Of a DNA stretch of 64,000 bases, positions 17,499-26,473 are shown one piece after another. Numbering within the stretch: the stretch's first letter is position 1; every line of letters starts with the position of its first letter. Source of the DNA: Ottowia massiliensis (GTDB lineage Bacteria; Pseudomonadota; Gammaproteobacteria; Burkholderiales; Burkholderiaceae_C); the NCBI RefSeq assembly GCF_900240305.1, contig NZ_LT964854.1, positions 62,001 to 126,000 of the forward strand, written 5' to 3'. A program made the position numbers and the translations under genes. The notes beneath the pieces are model-generated. The model was given only the letters and a program-made list of their open reading frames with translations, made no database searches and was not told the DNA's origin.

Positions 17499-19178
17499 AT
17501 GCCCCTGCACATTGCCATTGCCCAGATCAACCCCACCGTGGGCGACTTGCCGGGCAACGCCCGCCTGATTGTTGAGGCCGCACGCGCGGCGCACGCGCAG
17601 GGCGCGCGGCTGCTGCTCACGCCGGAGCTGGCAGTGTGCGGCTACCCGGCGGATGACCTGCTGCTTCAGCCCGGTTTCGTTGCGGCCTGCCAGGCCAGCG
17701 TGGCGCGCATTGCGCAGGAGACGGCGGCGCTGGCTGATTTGACGCTGGTGGTGGGCCACCCCGCGCCCGTGGCGGGGCCGCACGAAGCGGGGCGCGCGCT
17801 GTGCCACAACGCAGCCAGCGTGCTGCGCGGCGGGCGCATCGTGGCCACGGCGCTCAAGCAAAACCTGCCGGATGACGCCGTGTTTGACGAGCGCCGCCAC
17901 TTTGTGCCGGGGCCGCCAGCGGCCTGCGTGTTCGAGGCAGGCGAAGGCGCGCAGAGCCTGCGCGTGGGCCTGCTCATTTGCGAAGACGCCTGGCAGGCCG
18001 CGCCCGCCACGCAGGCCAGGGCGGCGGGCGCGCAGCTGCTGGCGGTCATCAACGCCTCGCCCTGGCGGGCGGGCAAGCCAGACGAGCGCCAGCAGGCCAT
18101 GCGCCAGCGCGCGCTGGAAACGGGCCTGCCGCTGGTTTACGCGAACCTGACGGGCGGGCAAGACGAGCTGGTGTTTGACGGCGCATCGTTTGCCTTGCAG
18201 GCCGATGGCGCGCTGGCCGGGCGTGCGGCGCGCTTTGAGCCGCAGCTGTGGCCGGTGCGGGCGGCCTGGCAAGGCGGCCATCTGGCGCTGGCGGCGGATT
18301 CGCCCGAATCGCCTGAATCACCCGAAGGCCAGCTTTGGGACGCGCTGGTGCTGGCGCTGCGTGACTACGCGCGCAAAAACGGCTTTGGGCAGGCGCTGCT
18401 GGGGCTGTCGGGCGGCATTGACTCGGCGCTGGTGCTGGCGCTGGCGGTCGATGCGCTGGGCGCAAGCCAGGTGCGCACGGTGATGATGCCCAGCCCCTAC
18501 ACCGCCAGCATCAGCCTGCAAGACGCGCGCGAAATGGCCCGGCGCGTGGGCGTGCGGCATGACGAAATCGACATTGCCCCCGCCTTTGAAACCCTGCAAG
18601 CCAGCCTGGCGCCGCTGCTGGACGGCAAGCCTGCCGACACCACGGAAGAAAACCTGCAAGCGCGCGTGCGCGGCGTGCTGCTCATGGCCTTGTCCAACAA
18701 GCACGGCCACCTGCTGCTGACCACGGGCAACAAGAGCGAATACGCCGTGGGCTACTGCACGCTGTATGGCGACATGTGCGGGGGCTTTGCGCCCATCAAG
18801 GACGTTTACAAAACCGCCGTTTTCGCGCTGGCGCGCTGGCGCAACGCGCACAACCCCTGCGGCACGGTGGACAACCCCATTCCCGAGCGCATCATCACCC
18901 GCCCGCCCAGCGCCGAGCTGCGCGAAGGCCAGACCGACCAGGACAGCCTGCCGCCCTATGAAGTGCTGGACGCCATGCTGGCGCGCGTGCTGGAGCAAGG
19001 CGATGGTCGCGCCGAATTGGAAGCCGCCGGCTTTGACCCCGCGCAGACGGCGCAGGTGCTGCGCCTGCTGCGGCTGGCCGAATACAAGCGCCGCCAGTCC
19101 GCGCCGGGGCCGTGCGTTTCGCAGCGCGGCTTTGGCAGCAAAGACTGGCGTTACCCTGTCACGAACGGTTTGCGATAG
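17499..19178 (+). CDS. nadE: Glutamine-dependent NAD+ synthetase
   Basis: Final step of NAD synthesis: deamido-NAD is amidated with ammonia from glutamine. The N-terminal nitrilase-like glutaminase domain (residues 1-265) shows the Glu-Lys-Cys triad in TPELAVCGYP, LKQNLPDD and LICEDAW. The C-terminal synthetase has the P-loop LSGGIDSAL and TTGNKSEYAVGYCTLYGD. The 559 residues match the two-domain proteobacterial form. The ATG at 17499 is the only sensible start. A stem-loop terminator follows the stop. Confidence 0.95.
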   Translation: MPLHIAIAQINPTVGDLPGNARLIVEAARAAHAQGARLLLTPELAVCGYPADDLLLQPGFVAACQASVARIAQETAALADLTLVVGHPAPVAGPHEAGRALCHNAASVLRGGRIVATALKQNLPDDAVFDERRHFVPGPPAACVFEAGEGAQSLRVGLLICEDAWQAAPATQARAAGAQLLAVINASPWRAGKPDERQQAMRQRALETGLPLVYANLTGGQDELVFDGASFALQADGALAGRAARFEPQLWPVRAAWQGGHLALAADSPESPESPEGQLWDALVLALRDYARKNGFGQALLGLSGGIDSALVLALAVDALGASQVRTVMMPSPYTASISLQDAREMARRVGVRHDEIDIAPAFETLQASLAPLLDGKPADTTEENLQARVRGVLLMALSNKHGHLLLTTGNKSEYAVGYCTLYGDMCGGFAPIKDVYKTAVFALARWRNAHNPCGTVDNPIPERIITRPPSAELREGQTDQDSLPPYEVLDAMLARVLEQGDGRAELEAAGFDPAQTAQVLRLLRLAEYKRRQSAPGPCVSQRGFGSKDWRYPVTNGLR

Positions 19179-19231
19179 ACTCGCGCGCCATTTCCAATAA
19201 TCCTGTTCAGCCCTGCCGCCGGTTATTCATG

Positions 19232-19260
19232 AAAAGTCCGCCAAACCAGCGGACTTTTTT
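19232..19260 (+). terminator. Intrinsic terminator after nadE
   Basis: AAAAGTCCGC / GCGGACTTTT with a 7-base loop and a T run. An ORF extension of the next gene would run through it, which argues for the later start of eptA. Confidence 0.8.
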
Positions 19261-19297
19261 GTTTTCCGGCAGCAAGCCATTCCGTCATGATTCAGCC

Positions 19298-20938
19298 ATG
19301 AAAATACCAGCGCCGCGCCTGACTTCCACCACGCTGGCGGCTTTTGCCGCGCTTTTTTTCACCCTGCTCAATTACGCCTTTTTTGCCGAGGCCTTGCGCG
19401 CCCACCCTTTCCGGGGTGAAAGCGGCGACTGGTTTTTGCTGACGCTGCCGTTTTTCATTTTCTTTTTCATCAACATTTTCGCGCAATTGCTGGCGCTGCC
19501 GTTTTTGCACCGCGTCATCATGCCCGCGCTGATCGTGATTGGCGCGGCCATTTCATGGAGCAGCATTTTTCTGAAAGTGTATTTTTCGCGCGAAATACTG
19601 AATAATGTTTTGCAAGCCACGTCGGCAGAAACGCTGCGCGTGCTCTCGCCTTCTTACGCCATTTGGGTTGTCGTGTTTGGCATTGCGCCCGCGCTGCTTT
19701 ATTTACTGGTGAAAGTGCAATGGCGCTCTTTGGTGCGGGAGCTGGGCTGGCGCATGGCCTGGATTATTTTTTCGGCGCTGGGCATGGCGGGCATTGCCTG
19801 GGGGTTTTATCAGGATTACGCCAGCTTTTTTCGCAATAACCACGGCATCATGAAGCTGGTGGTGCCTTCCAATTTTGTGGGCGCGGCGCTTTCCAAGGCG
19901 CGCATGGCCTGGCGCGCGCGCATTCCTTACACCCGGCTGGACGTGAACGCGCGCCAGCTGCCGCCCGCGCCTGGCGCCAAAAGGCGCGTGGCCGTCATCA
20001 TCGTGGGCGAGACGGCGCGCGCGCAAAACTGGGGGCTGAACGGCTACGCGCGCCAGACCACGCCCCGGCTGGCCGCGCGCAGTGACATCATCAATTTCAC
20101 ACAGGTTTCAAGCTGCGGCACCGATACCGCCACGTCCGTGCCCTGCATGTTTTCCGTCATGGACCGCGCGCATTATGACGAGGCGCACGCCGAAATGCAG
20201 GATAACCTGATGGATATTTTCCAGCGCGCGGGCGTTTATGTTTACTGGGTGGATAACAATACCGGCTGCAAAGGCGTTTGCAACCGCATTCCCAATGAAT
20301 TGATCACCCATCGCAATCTGCCCGAATACTGCCAGGGCGGCGAATGCATGGACGATATTTTGCTCACTGATTTCGACAAACTGATTGACAGCGCGCAAGA
20401 AAAAGACGCCGTGCTGGTGCTGCACACCATTGGCAGCCACGGCCCGGCCTATTACGCGCGCTATACGCCTGAATACCGCCAGTTCACGCCCACTTGCGAT
20501 ACCAATGAAATTCACCGCTGCACCAATGAAGAGCTGGTGAATACGTATGACAACACGCTGCTTTACACCGACAAATTCATTGCCGACGTGATTGGGCGGC
20601 TGGAAAAGCGCACGGATATGGCCAGCATGGTTTTCTACGCTTCAGACCACGGCGAATCGCTGGGCGAAAACGGCATTTACCTGCACGGCACGCCGCGCAG
20701 CATTGCGCCCAAAGAGCAAACGCGCATTCCCATGATTTTCTGGTTTTCGCCCGCCTGGCTGGAAGAAGGCGATTTCGACATTCAGTGCCTGCGCCAGCGC
20801 GCGCAAAGCGGCTCATACAGTCAAGATAACTTCTACAGCACCCTGTATGCCCTGATGCGGCTGGACACGCAAGCGCCCGGCAGCACCTGGCAGCAGGCGC
20901 TGGACATCATCCAGCCTTGCCGCCGGGCGGGCCGCTGA
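19298..20938 (+). CDS. eptA: Phosphoethanolamine-lipid A transferase (EptA/MCR family)
   Basis: Transfers phosphoethanolamine from phosphatidylethanolamine to lipid A, which in known members lowers affinity for polymyxins. Five N-terminal membrane helices (residues ~10-190) precede a periplasmic sulfatase-fold domain. Zinc and nucleophile residues are in place: Glu238 in GETARAQ, Thr279 in TSVPCM, His in GSHGPAYY, Asp-His in SDHGESLGENG. Six cysteines fit the family disulfides. The first half reads AT-richer than its neighbours by eye (AATAATGTTTTGC, GATAACAATACC). I chose the ATG at 19298, beyond the nadE terminator. The stop overlaps the next start (TGATG), so rsmB may depend on it for translation. 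Confidence 0.93.
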   Translation: MKIPAPRLTSTTLAAFAALFFTLLNYAFFAEALRAHPFRGESGDWFLLTLPFFIFFFINIFAQLLALPFLHRVIMPALIVIGAAISWSSIFLKVYFSREILNNVLQATSAETLRVLSPSYAIWVVVFGIAPALLYLLVKVQWRSLVRELGWRMAWIIFSALGMAGIAWGFYQDYASFFRNNHGIMKLVVPSNFVGAALSKARMAWRARIPYTRLDVNARQLPPAPGAKRRVAVIIVGETARAQNWGLNGYARQTTPRLAARSDIINFTQVSSCGTDTATSVPCMFSVMDRAHYDEAHAEMQDNLMDIFQRAGVYVYWVDNNTGCKGVCNRIPNELITHRNLPEYCQGGECMDDILLTDFDKLIDSAQEKDAVLVLHTIGSHGPAYYARYTPEYRQFTPTCDTNEIHRCTNEELVNTYDNTLLYTDKFIADVIGRLEKRTDMASMVFYASDHGESLGENGIYLHGTPRSIAPKEQTRIPMIFWFSPAWLEEGDFDIQCLRQRAQSGSYSQDNFYSTLYALMRLDTQAPGSTWQQALDIIQPCRRAGR

Positions 20939-22299
20939 TGGCCGTCCGCCGCCCTGCGGCGCAATGGGAAAATTCGCGCCCCATGCACCTTCTTGCCCTG
21001 AGCGCCGCCGCCGCTGACTTGCTGCAAACCCTGCTGGCCCATGCGCAGCCTGCCGATATGGCGGTGTCGCAGTTCTTTGAAAAGCGCCGCACAGGCTCGC
21101 GCGAACGCGCCCGGCTGGCCGATGCCGCCTACGCCGTGCTGCGCCGCAAGCGCTGGTATGAACACTTGGCGCGCCGCTTTGAAGCCGAAGCGCCCGCCGG
21201 TTTTGCCAACAGTGCTGACTGGCCCATGCCGCGCCGCATGGCGCTGCTGGCGCTGCTTGATGGCGAAGGCAGCGAAAGCAGCGATTTTTCAGACGCGCCC
21301 GCCGAACTCCGCTCCTGGCTGGCCGCCTGCCGCGCCCTGCAAAGCCAGCCCGCCGGCCTGTCTGAAGCCTGCCGCCACAACCTGCCCGACTGGCTGGCCG
21401 CCGCCTTGCAGGCATCCATGACGCAACAGCCGCAAGACTTCTGGCCGCTGGCCGAAGCCCTGCTGCAAGCCGCGCCGCTGGATTTGCGTGTGAACGCCAT
21501 GAAGGCCAAGCGCCCTGCCGTGGCCGCCGCGCTGGCCGCAAGCGGCATTCAGGCGCAGGAAACGCCCTGGTCGCCCTGGGGGCTGCGCGTGGCGGGCAAG
21601 CCGCGCCTGGCCCATCTGCCCGCGTGGCAGCAGGGCCTTGTGGAAGTGCAAGACGAAGGCTCGCAGCTGCTGGCGCTGCTCACGCAGGCGCGGCGCGGCC
21701 AGCTGGTGGTGGACTTTTGCGCGGGCGCGGGCGGCAAAACGCTGGCGCTGGGCGCCATGATGCGCGGCGCGGGCCGGCTGTATGCGTTTGACGCCTCCGC
21801 CCACCGCTTGCAGGGCCTTCAGCCGCGTCTGGCCAGAAGCGGGCTGGGCAACGTGCACACCGCCGCCATCGCCCACGAGCGCGACGCACGCCTCAACGTC
21901 CTGCAAGGCAAGGCCGATGCCGTGCTGGTGGACGCGCCCTGCTCCGGCCTGGGCACGCTGCGCCGCGCGCCCGGCCTGAAGTGGCGCACCTGCCCTGAAG
22001 ACATCGCCCGCCTGGCCGAACAGCAGTTTTCCATCGCCCAAAGCGCCGCCCGCCTCGTCAAGCCCGGCGGGCGGCTGGTTTACGCCACGTGCAGCCTGCT
22101 GCCGCAGGAAAACGAAGCCGTGGCGCAGGCCCTTTCAAACGCGCTGCCCGGCTTTGCGCCGCTGCACGCGGGCGACGTTCTCGCCGCCGCCAAAGTGCCG
22201 CAGGCGGCCCGGCTCACGACTGAAGCGGGACATTTGCGCCTGTGGCCGCACTTGCATGGCACGGACGGCTTTTTTGCCGCCGTCTGGCAGCGCCGGTAA
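20938..22299 (+). CDS. rsmB: RsmB-family 16S rRNA m5C methyltransferase
   Basis: SAM-dependent RNA methyltransferase of the RsmB/NOP2/Sun family; E. coli RsmB methylates C967 of 16S rRNA. The C-terminal Rossmann domain shows motif I DFCAGAGGKTLALG, motif IV DAPCSGLGTLRR and motif VI ATCSLLPQEN with its second cysteine. The N-terminal helical part aligns loosely with the NusB-like region. It could be an RsmF-like relative. The ATG at 20938 shares a base with the eptA stop. The ATG at 20983 is the alternative. Confidence 0.85.
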   Translation: MAVRRPAAQWENSRPMHLLALSAAAADLLQTLLAHAQPADMAVSQFFEKRRTGSRERARLADAAYAVLRRKRWYEHLARRFEAEAPAGFANSADWPMPRRMALLALLDGEGSESSDFSDAPAELRSWLAACRALQSQPAGLSEACRHNLPDWLAAALQASMTQQPQDFWPLAEALLQAAPLDLRVNAMKAKRPAVAAALAASGIQAQETPWSPWGLRVAGKPRLAHLPAWQQGLVEVQDEGSQLLALLTQARRGQLVVDFCAGAGGKTLALGAMMRGAGRLYAFDASAHRLQGLQPRLARSGLGNVHTAAIAHERDARLNVLQGKADAVLVDAPCSGLGTLRRAPGLKWRTCPEDIARLAEQQFSIAQSAARLVKPGGRLVYATCSLLPQENEAVAQALSNALPGFAPLHAGDVLAAAKVPQAARLTTEAGHLRLWPHLHGTDGFFAAVWQRR

Positions 22300-22360
22300 G
22301 GACAGGCGTTCGCGCCCGCCGCTTCATTTCGCATCGTCTCCTTCCGAAAGAAGAAAACCA

Positions 22361-22996
22361 ATGACACCGCCCCAAGTCCACCACGTCACCCACCCCCTCG
22401 TGCAGCACAAGCTCACCCTCATGCGCAACAAGAACGCCAGCAGCACCACCTTCCGCACCCTGCTGGGCGAGCTGGCCATGCTCATGGCCTACGAAGTCAC
22501 GCGCGACATGCCCACGCATCTGGTCGAGGTTCAAACCCCGCTGGAAACCATGCAAAGCCCCATGATCGACGGCAAAAAGCTCGTGTTCGCCTCCATCCTG
22601 CGCGCGGGCAACGGCATGCTCGACGGCCTGCTGCGCGTGGTGCCCAGCGCCCGCGTGGGGCACATTGGCCTGTACCGCGACCCGGCCACGCTCAAGGCCG
22701 TGGAGTACTACTACAAGATGCCCGCCGATCTTCAGGAGCGCGATGTCATCGCCGTGGATCCCATGCTCGCCACTGGCCACTCCGCCGTCGCTGCGCTGGA
22801 CAAGCTCAAGGCCGCCCGTCCGCGCTCGCTCAAATTCCTGTGCCTGCTGGCCGCCCCCACCGGCATCCAGACCCTGCACGCCGCCCACCCGGACGTGCCC
22901 ATCTACACCGCCGCCATTGACCGCGAACTCAACGATCACGGCTACATCCTCCCCGGCCTGGGCGACGCGGGCGACCGCATTTTTGGCACAAAATAA
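22361..22996 (+). CDS. upp: Uracil phosphoribosyltransferase
   Basis: Pyrimidine salvage: uracil plus PRPP gives UMP. The 211-residue protein has the family hallmarks LRNKNAS-type N-terminus (MRNKNAS), ASILRAGNGMLDG, the PRPP loop DPMLATGHS and the uracil-binding tail YILPGLGDAGDR. The frame is open far upstream, but ATG 22361 gives the usual N-terminus (HHVTHPLVQHKL). It follows rsmB by 61 bases. Confidence 0.95.
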   Translation: MTPPQVHHVTHPLVQHKLTLMRNKNASSTTFRTLLGELAMLMAYEVTRDMPTHLVEVQTPLETMQSPMIDGKKLVFASILRAGNGMLDGLLRVVPSARVGHIGLYRDPATLKAVEYYYKMPADLQERDVIAVDPMLATGHSAVAALDKLKAARPRSLKFLCLLAAPTGIQTLHAAHPDVPIYTAAIDRELNDHGYILPGLGDAGDRIFGTK

Positions 22997-23037
22997 AACG
23001 TTTCAACCACCGCTTTTTCAAACAGAGAGGAAATACC

Positions 23038-23403
23038 ATGCGCATCACCTCCATTGCCTTGCTTGCCGCCAGCGCCGCCCTGCTGGCCGCCTGCTCCAGC
23101 GCCCCCGTTCCGCGCGAGCAAATGGCCGTGGCCAAAAGCGCCGTCGAGCGTGTGAACGCCAACCCCGGCATCGTCAGCAGCGCCCCTGTTGAACTGCAAG
23201 CCGCGCGCGACAAGCTCGCCCGCGCCGAGCGCGCGATGAGCAACCGCGACTACGTGCAGGCCCGCCGCCTGGCCGAACAAGCCAGCGTTGACGCCCGGCT
23301 GGCCGAATCCAAGACCGCCGCCCTGCGCGGCGAAAGCGCCGTGCGCGAAGTGCAGGAATCCATCCGCTCGCTGGATGACGAACTCCAGCGCCGCGGCCAG
23401 TAA
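23038..23403 (+). CDS. DUF4398-type small lipoprotein
   Basis: A 121-residue predicted lipoprotein. The signal peptide ends in lipobox LAAC at residue 19-20. The mature part is an Ala/Arg/Glu-rich helix resembling DUF4398 (AVERVNANPG then LARAERAMSNRDYVQARRLAEQA). GAGAGGAAAT precedes the ATG. It is followed by a longer paralogue with an OmpA domain, and the pair probably acts at the outer membrane or peptidoglycan. Exact role unknown. Confidence 0.82.
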   Translation: MRITSIALLAASAALLAACSSAPVPREQMAVAKSAVERVNANPGIVSSAPVELQAARDKLARAERAMSNRDYVQARRLAEQASVDARLAESKTAALRGESAVREVQESIRSLDDELQRRGQ

Positions 23404-23454
23404 TTCGCGGCCAGCCATATCTGCGCCATTCCTTTACTCAAACCCCTTATCGCC

Positions 23455-24357
23455 ATGACCCGACAACGCCTTCGCACCTCCGCCTTGCTGGCCGCCAGCG
23501 CCGCCGCCCTGCTCGCTGCCTGCGGCGCCAACCCGCCCAACCCCGCGCTTGAAGAAGCCCGCCGCGCCGTCAATCAGGCCGCCGCCACCCCCGCCGTGGC
23601 CGAACGCGCCGCGCTCGAACTCAAAGCCGCCTCCGACACCCTGGCCCGCGCTGACCGCGTCTGGGCGCAGGACGGCGACCAGGCCGAAACCGAACACCTG
23701 GCCTACCTGGCCCGCCAGCGCGCCGCCATCGCCCAGGCGCAAGCCCAGGCCCGCAACGCCGACAGCCAGCTGCAACACGCCAGCAACCAGGCCAGCCAGC
23801 TGCGCCTGCAAGCGCGCACCCGCGAAGCCGAAGCCGCCCGCGCTGAAGCCCTGCGCGCCCAGCAAAGCGCCGAAGCCGCCCGTGCCGAAGCCGCCCGCCA
23901 GCAAAGCGCCGCGCAGGCCGCGCAGGCCCGCGTCGCAGCGCTTGAAGCCAAGCTGCGCGAAATCGAAGCCCAGCAAACCGAACGCGGCCTGCTCGTCACC
24001 CTGGGCGACGTGCTCTTTGAATTCGGCAAGGCCGACCTGCTCGCCGCCGCCGGCCCGCGCCTGGACAAACTCGCCGAATTCCTGCGCCAGTACCCCGACC
24101 GCCGCCTGCTCGTGGAGGGCTACACCGACTCTGTCGGCTCCGCCAGCTACAACCTCGACCTCTCCCGCCGCCGCGCCCAGGCCGTGCAGACTGCCCTCAC
24201 CCAGCGCGGCATCGACATCAGCCGCATCACCGCGCAGGGCTATGGCAAGGACTACCCCGTGGCCAACAACGCCACTGCCGAAGGCCGCGCCATGAACCGC
24301 CGCGTGGAAGTCATCATTGCCGACGACAAAGGCAACCTTCGCGGCCGCAACCAATAA
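23455..24357 (+). CDS. DUF4398-OmpA lipoprotein (Pal-like)
   Basis: A 300-residue lipoprotein with lipobox LAAC, a DUF4398-like helical segment (residues 25-90), an Ala/Gln/Glu coiled coil (90-175), and a C-terminal OmpA peptidoglycan-binding domain. The OmpA domain shows TLGDVLFEFGKADL, EGYTDSVGS and NNATAEGRAMNRRVE, including the Asp and Arg that bind diaminopimelate. It should tether outer membrane to cell wall, with the coil as a spacer. It shares its N-terminal region with the gene 51 bases upstream, so the two probably arose by duplication. Confidence 0.88.
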   Translation: MTRQRLRTSALLAASAAALLAACGANPPNPALEEARRAVNQAAATPAVAERAALELKAASDTLARADRVWAQDGDQAETEHLAYLARQRAAIAQAQAQARNADSQLQHASNQASQLRLQARTREAEAARAEALRAQQSAEAARAEAARQQSAAQAAQARVAALEAKLREIEAQQTERGLLVTLGDVLFEFGKADLLAAAGPRLDKLAEFLRQYPDRRLLVEGYTDSVGSASYNLDLSRRRAQAVQTALTQRGIDISRITAQGYGKDYPVANNATAEGRAMNRRVEVIIADDKGNLRGRNQ

Positions 24358-24379
24358 AGAAGCCGCAAGCCATGCCCGC

Positions 24380-24404
24380 CGGGCCGCCACGCGCGGCCCG
24401 TTTT
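24380..24404 (+). terminator. Intrinsic terminator after OmpA lipoprotein
   Basis: CGGGCCGC / GCGGCCCG with a 5-base loop, followed by TTTTC. Confidence 0.65.
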
Positions 24405-24430
24405 CATTTATGCAAAGCTGCACCAACCCT

Positions 24431-24575
24431 GACCGTGAAGGACAGCGAATCGGGATGGGCCGCGAGGTGCAAACTACAGACGGGCTTTGTCACTTGCTGA
24501 AGATTGGCGAAACCCAAGAGCGCCCGGATCTGCGCTTTTCGCGTCCACGAATAGACTGCGAACAGATTCCTCAAT
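24431..24575 (+). repeat. Repeat B copy 2
   Basis: It carries GAATCGGGATGGGCCGCGA, ACTTGCTGAAGATTGGCGAA and the right end GACTGCGAACAGATTC. It lies in the gap before the PepSY gene. The left terminus is eroded, and no repeat A copy is adjacent. Confidence 0.6.
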
Positions 24576-24646
24576 CCATCGCATCCGGCGTGAGGTCATG
24601 CAGCTTGTCTTCCTCGCACCTTTTGCCTTTTCAGCCTTTTCATCTC

Positions 24647-25834
24647 ATGACGCCACAAACCACCCGCGTCTGGCTCTGGCTGCACAAATGGAGCAGCCTC
24701 ATTTGCACCGTCTTCATGCTGCTGCTGTGCCTGACGGGGCTGCCGCTCATCTTTCACCACGAGCTGGGGCACTGGCTCGGCACTGAAATGCAAGCGCCGC
24801 CGCTGCCCGCCGGCGTGGCCGCGCGCGCCGTCACCCTGGACGAAGCCGTGGCCGTGGCGCAGCGCGTTCACCCCGATCGCGTGGCGCAATACGCATCGCC
24901 CGAAGAAGACAGTGACGATCTCTGGCGCGTGACGATGGCCCCCACGCCCGCGCCCACGGATGACTTCCGCCTTGTCGTGGTGGATGCGCGCACGGGCGAC
25001 TACCTGGGCACGCCGCCGCTGCACAGCGGCTTTTTGTGGATCATGTTCAAGCTGCACGTGGACCTGTTCGCGGGCCTGGCGGGCAAGCTCTTTCTGGGGC
25101 TGATGGGCGTGTTGCTGCTCGTCTCGCTCATCAGCGGCACGGTGCTTTACGCGCCCTTCATGCGCAAGCTCGCATTCGGCACAGTGCGGCGCGGCAGCGA
25201 CCGCCCGGCCAGCCGCCAGGAAGATGACAGGGCGCGCAAACAGCGCGCTGCCCAGCGGCGGCTGAAGTGGCTGGATTTGCACAACCTGCTGGGCATCGTG
25301 CTGCTGGCCTGGCTCTTTGTGGTGGGCGGCACCGGCGTCATCAACACCTGGGCCGATTTGCTCGTCAAATACTGGCAGCACGACCAGCTCTCGGCCTACC
25401 TGGCCCCCTACAAAGGCCAGCCCACGGTGCCGCAAGGCGAGCGCGCGCCCATTCACCAGGCCCTGCACGCCGCACAAGAGGCCGTGCCTGATACGCGCCT
25501 TTATTTCATGGCCTTCCCGGGCACGGCCTTTGCCAGCCCGCACCACTACGTCTTTTTCATGCGCGGCAACACGCCGCTGACAGCGCACCTGCCGCGCCCC
25601 GTGCTGGTGGACGCGCGCACCGCGCAAGTGACCGCCGCGCCGCGCCTGCCCTGGTACCTGACGGCGCTGCTCATGTCGCGCCCGCTGCACTTTGGCGACT
25701 ACGGCGGCTGGCCCATGCAAATCCTGTGGGCGCTGCTGGACGTGCTGTCCATCATCGTGCTGGGCAGCGGGCTTTACCTGTGGCTGAAAAAGGGCAACAA
25801 GACGGCCAAAGCGGGTTCGGTGCAGCGGCGCTGA
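24647..25834 (+). CDS. PepSY-associated transmembrane protein (FsrB/PiuB-like)
   Basis: A 395-residue inner-membrane protein with the PepSY_TM layout. A first helix (LICTVFMLLLCLTGLPLIF) follows a WLWLHKW start, then a periplasmic PepSY-like domain, a paired central helix region (LGLMGVLLLVSLISGTVLY) and a final helix. Conserved histidines near the helices suit haem binding. Relatives reduce ferric siderophores or accompany siderophore receptors, but no iron gene is adjacent. The ATG at 24647 starts right before the first helix. Confidence 0.85.
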   Translation: MTPQTTRVWLWLHKWSSLICTVFMLLLCLTGLPLIFHHELGHWLGTEMQAPPLPAGVAARAVTLDEAVAVAQRVHPDRVAQYASPEEDSDDLWRVTMAPTPAPTDDFRLVVVDARTGDYLGTPPLHSGFLWIMFKLHVDLFAGLAGKLFLGLMGVLLLVSLISGTVLYAPFMRKLAFGTVRRGSDRPASRQEDDRARKQRAAQRRLKWLDLHNLLGIVLLAWLFVVGGTGVINTWADLLVKYWQHDQLSAYLAPYKGQPTVPQGERAPIHQALHAAQEAVPDTRLYFMAFPGTAFASPHHYVFFMRGNTPLTAHLPRPVLVDARTAQVTAAPRLPWYLTALLMSRPLHFGDYGGWPMQILWALLDVLSIIVLGSGLYLWLKKGNKTAKAGSVQRR

Positions 25835-25880
25835 AAACGCCAGCCCGCTTTCGCTTTCTCCGACATGCTGGCCTGGGATT

Positions 25881-25967
25881 ATCAAAACAGGAGCAAATCA
25901 AAGGGATGAAAAAGCCGCTTCGCGCTCATTCCACTAGGACATCATGCTATGGATTAAGGAGCGAATA
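25881..25967 (+). repeat. Repeat A copy 6
   Basis: Full-length copy in the convergent gap between the PepSY gene and the BLUF gene, with ATTCCACTAGGACATCATGC and AAGGAGCGAATA. Confidence 0.85.
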
Positions 25968-26046
25968 AAAGCGTCTTTTTCCCGCCTTTGCCGTGCGGCA
26001 CATTCTTTTATGGCCGGGTTTCAAAGCTCGTGCACTGAACAGGCTC

Positions 26047-26466
26047 TCAGGCGCGGCCAATGCTGGCCGTGGCGACGAGTTCTTCCAGCAGCGCCAAGCT
26101 AGCCTGGCCAGGCAAGGCGTAGGGGTCGAGGGCGGCGCGTTCGCTGTATTTGAGGAGGATGGCAGGGTTGATGCGGCGGGTGTCCACAACGCCCATCGTC
26201 CAGCCGGCAAAGCGCCTTTCGGTGATTTCTTCGTAGCGCAGCAGCACCACGTCGCGGTGGCGCGCGTCGCGCAGGATTTCGCCGTAGAGGCTGTTGACGG
26301 CGGCGCGGCCGCCTTCAATGGCTTGCATGAACACGCCGTCGCCGCAGACCAGCACGCCAGTGATGCCGCGTTCGGCATTGCGCGGCTGGGAGTGCTGGCA
26401 GATGGAGGCGATAGTGGCCGCTGCCGGTTCGGCGGCGCGGCTGGCAAAGAGCAGGCGCACGAGCAT
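26047..26466 (-). CDS. BLUF-domain protein with the photoactive Tyr replaced by Phe
   Basis: A 139-residue single-domain BLUF protein. BLUF domains bind flavin and sense blue light. It aligns across the whole fold: MLVRLLFASRA, GITGVLVCGDGVFMQAIEG, YEEITERRFAGWTMG. Asn30 and Gln48 of the flavin-contacting network are present. The tyrosine normally found at position 7-8 (Y8 in PixD, Y21 in AppA) is Phe7 here (codon TTT). No output domain exists, so any signal must pass to a partner. It starts 7 bases after folE and is surely co-transcribed with it. Confidence 0.88.
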   Translation of the reverse strand: MLVRLLFASRAAEPAAATIASICQHSQPRNAERGITGVLVCGDGVFMQAIEGGRAAVNSLYGEILRDARHRDVVLLRYEEITERRFAGWTMGVVDTRRINPAILLKYSERAALDPYALPGQASLALLEELVATASIGRA

Positions 26467-26473
26467 GGCGGTT

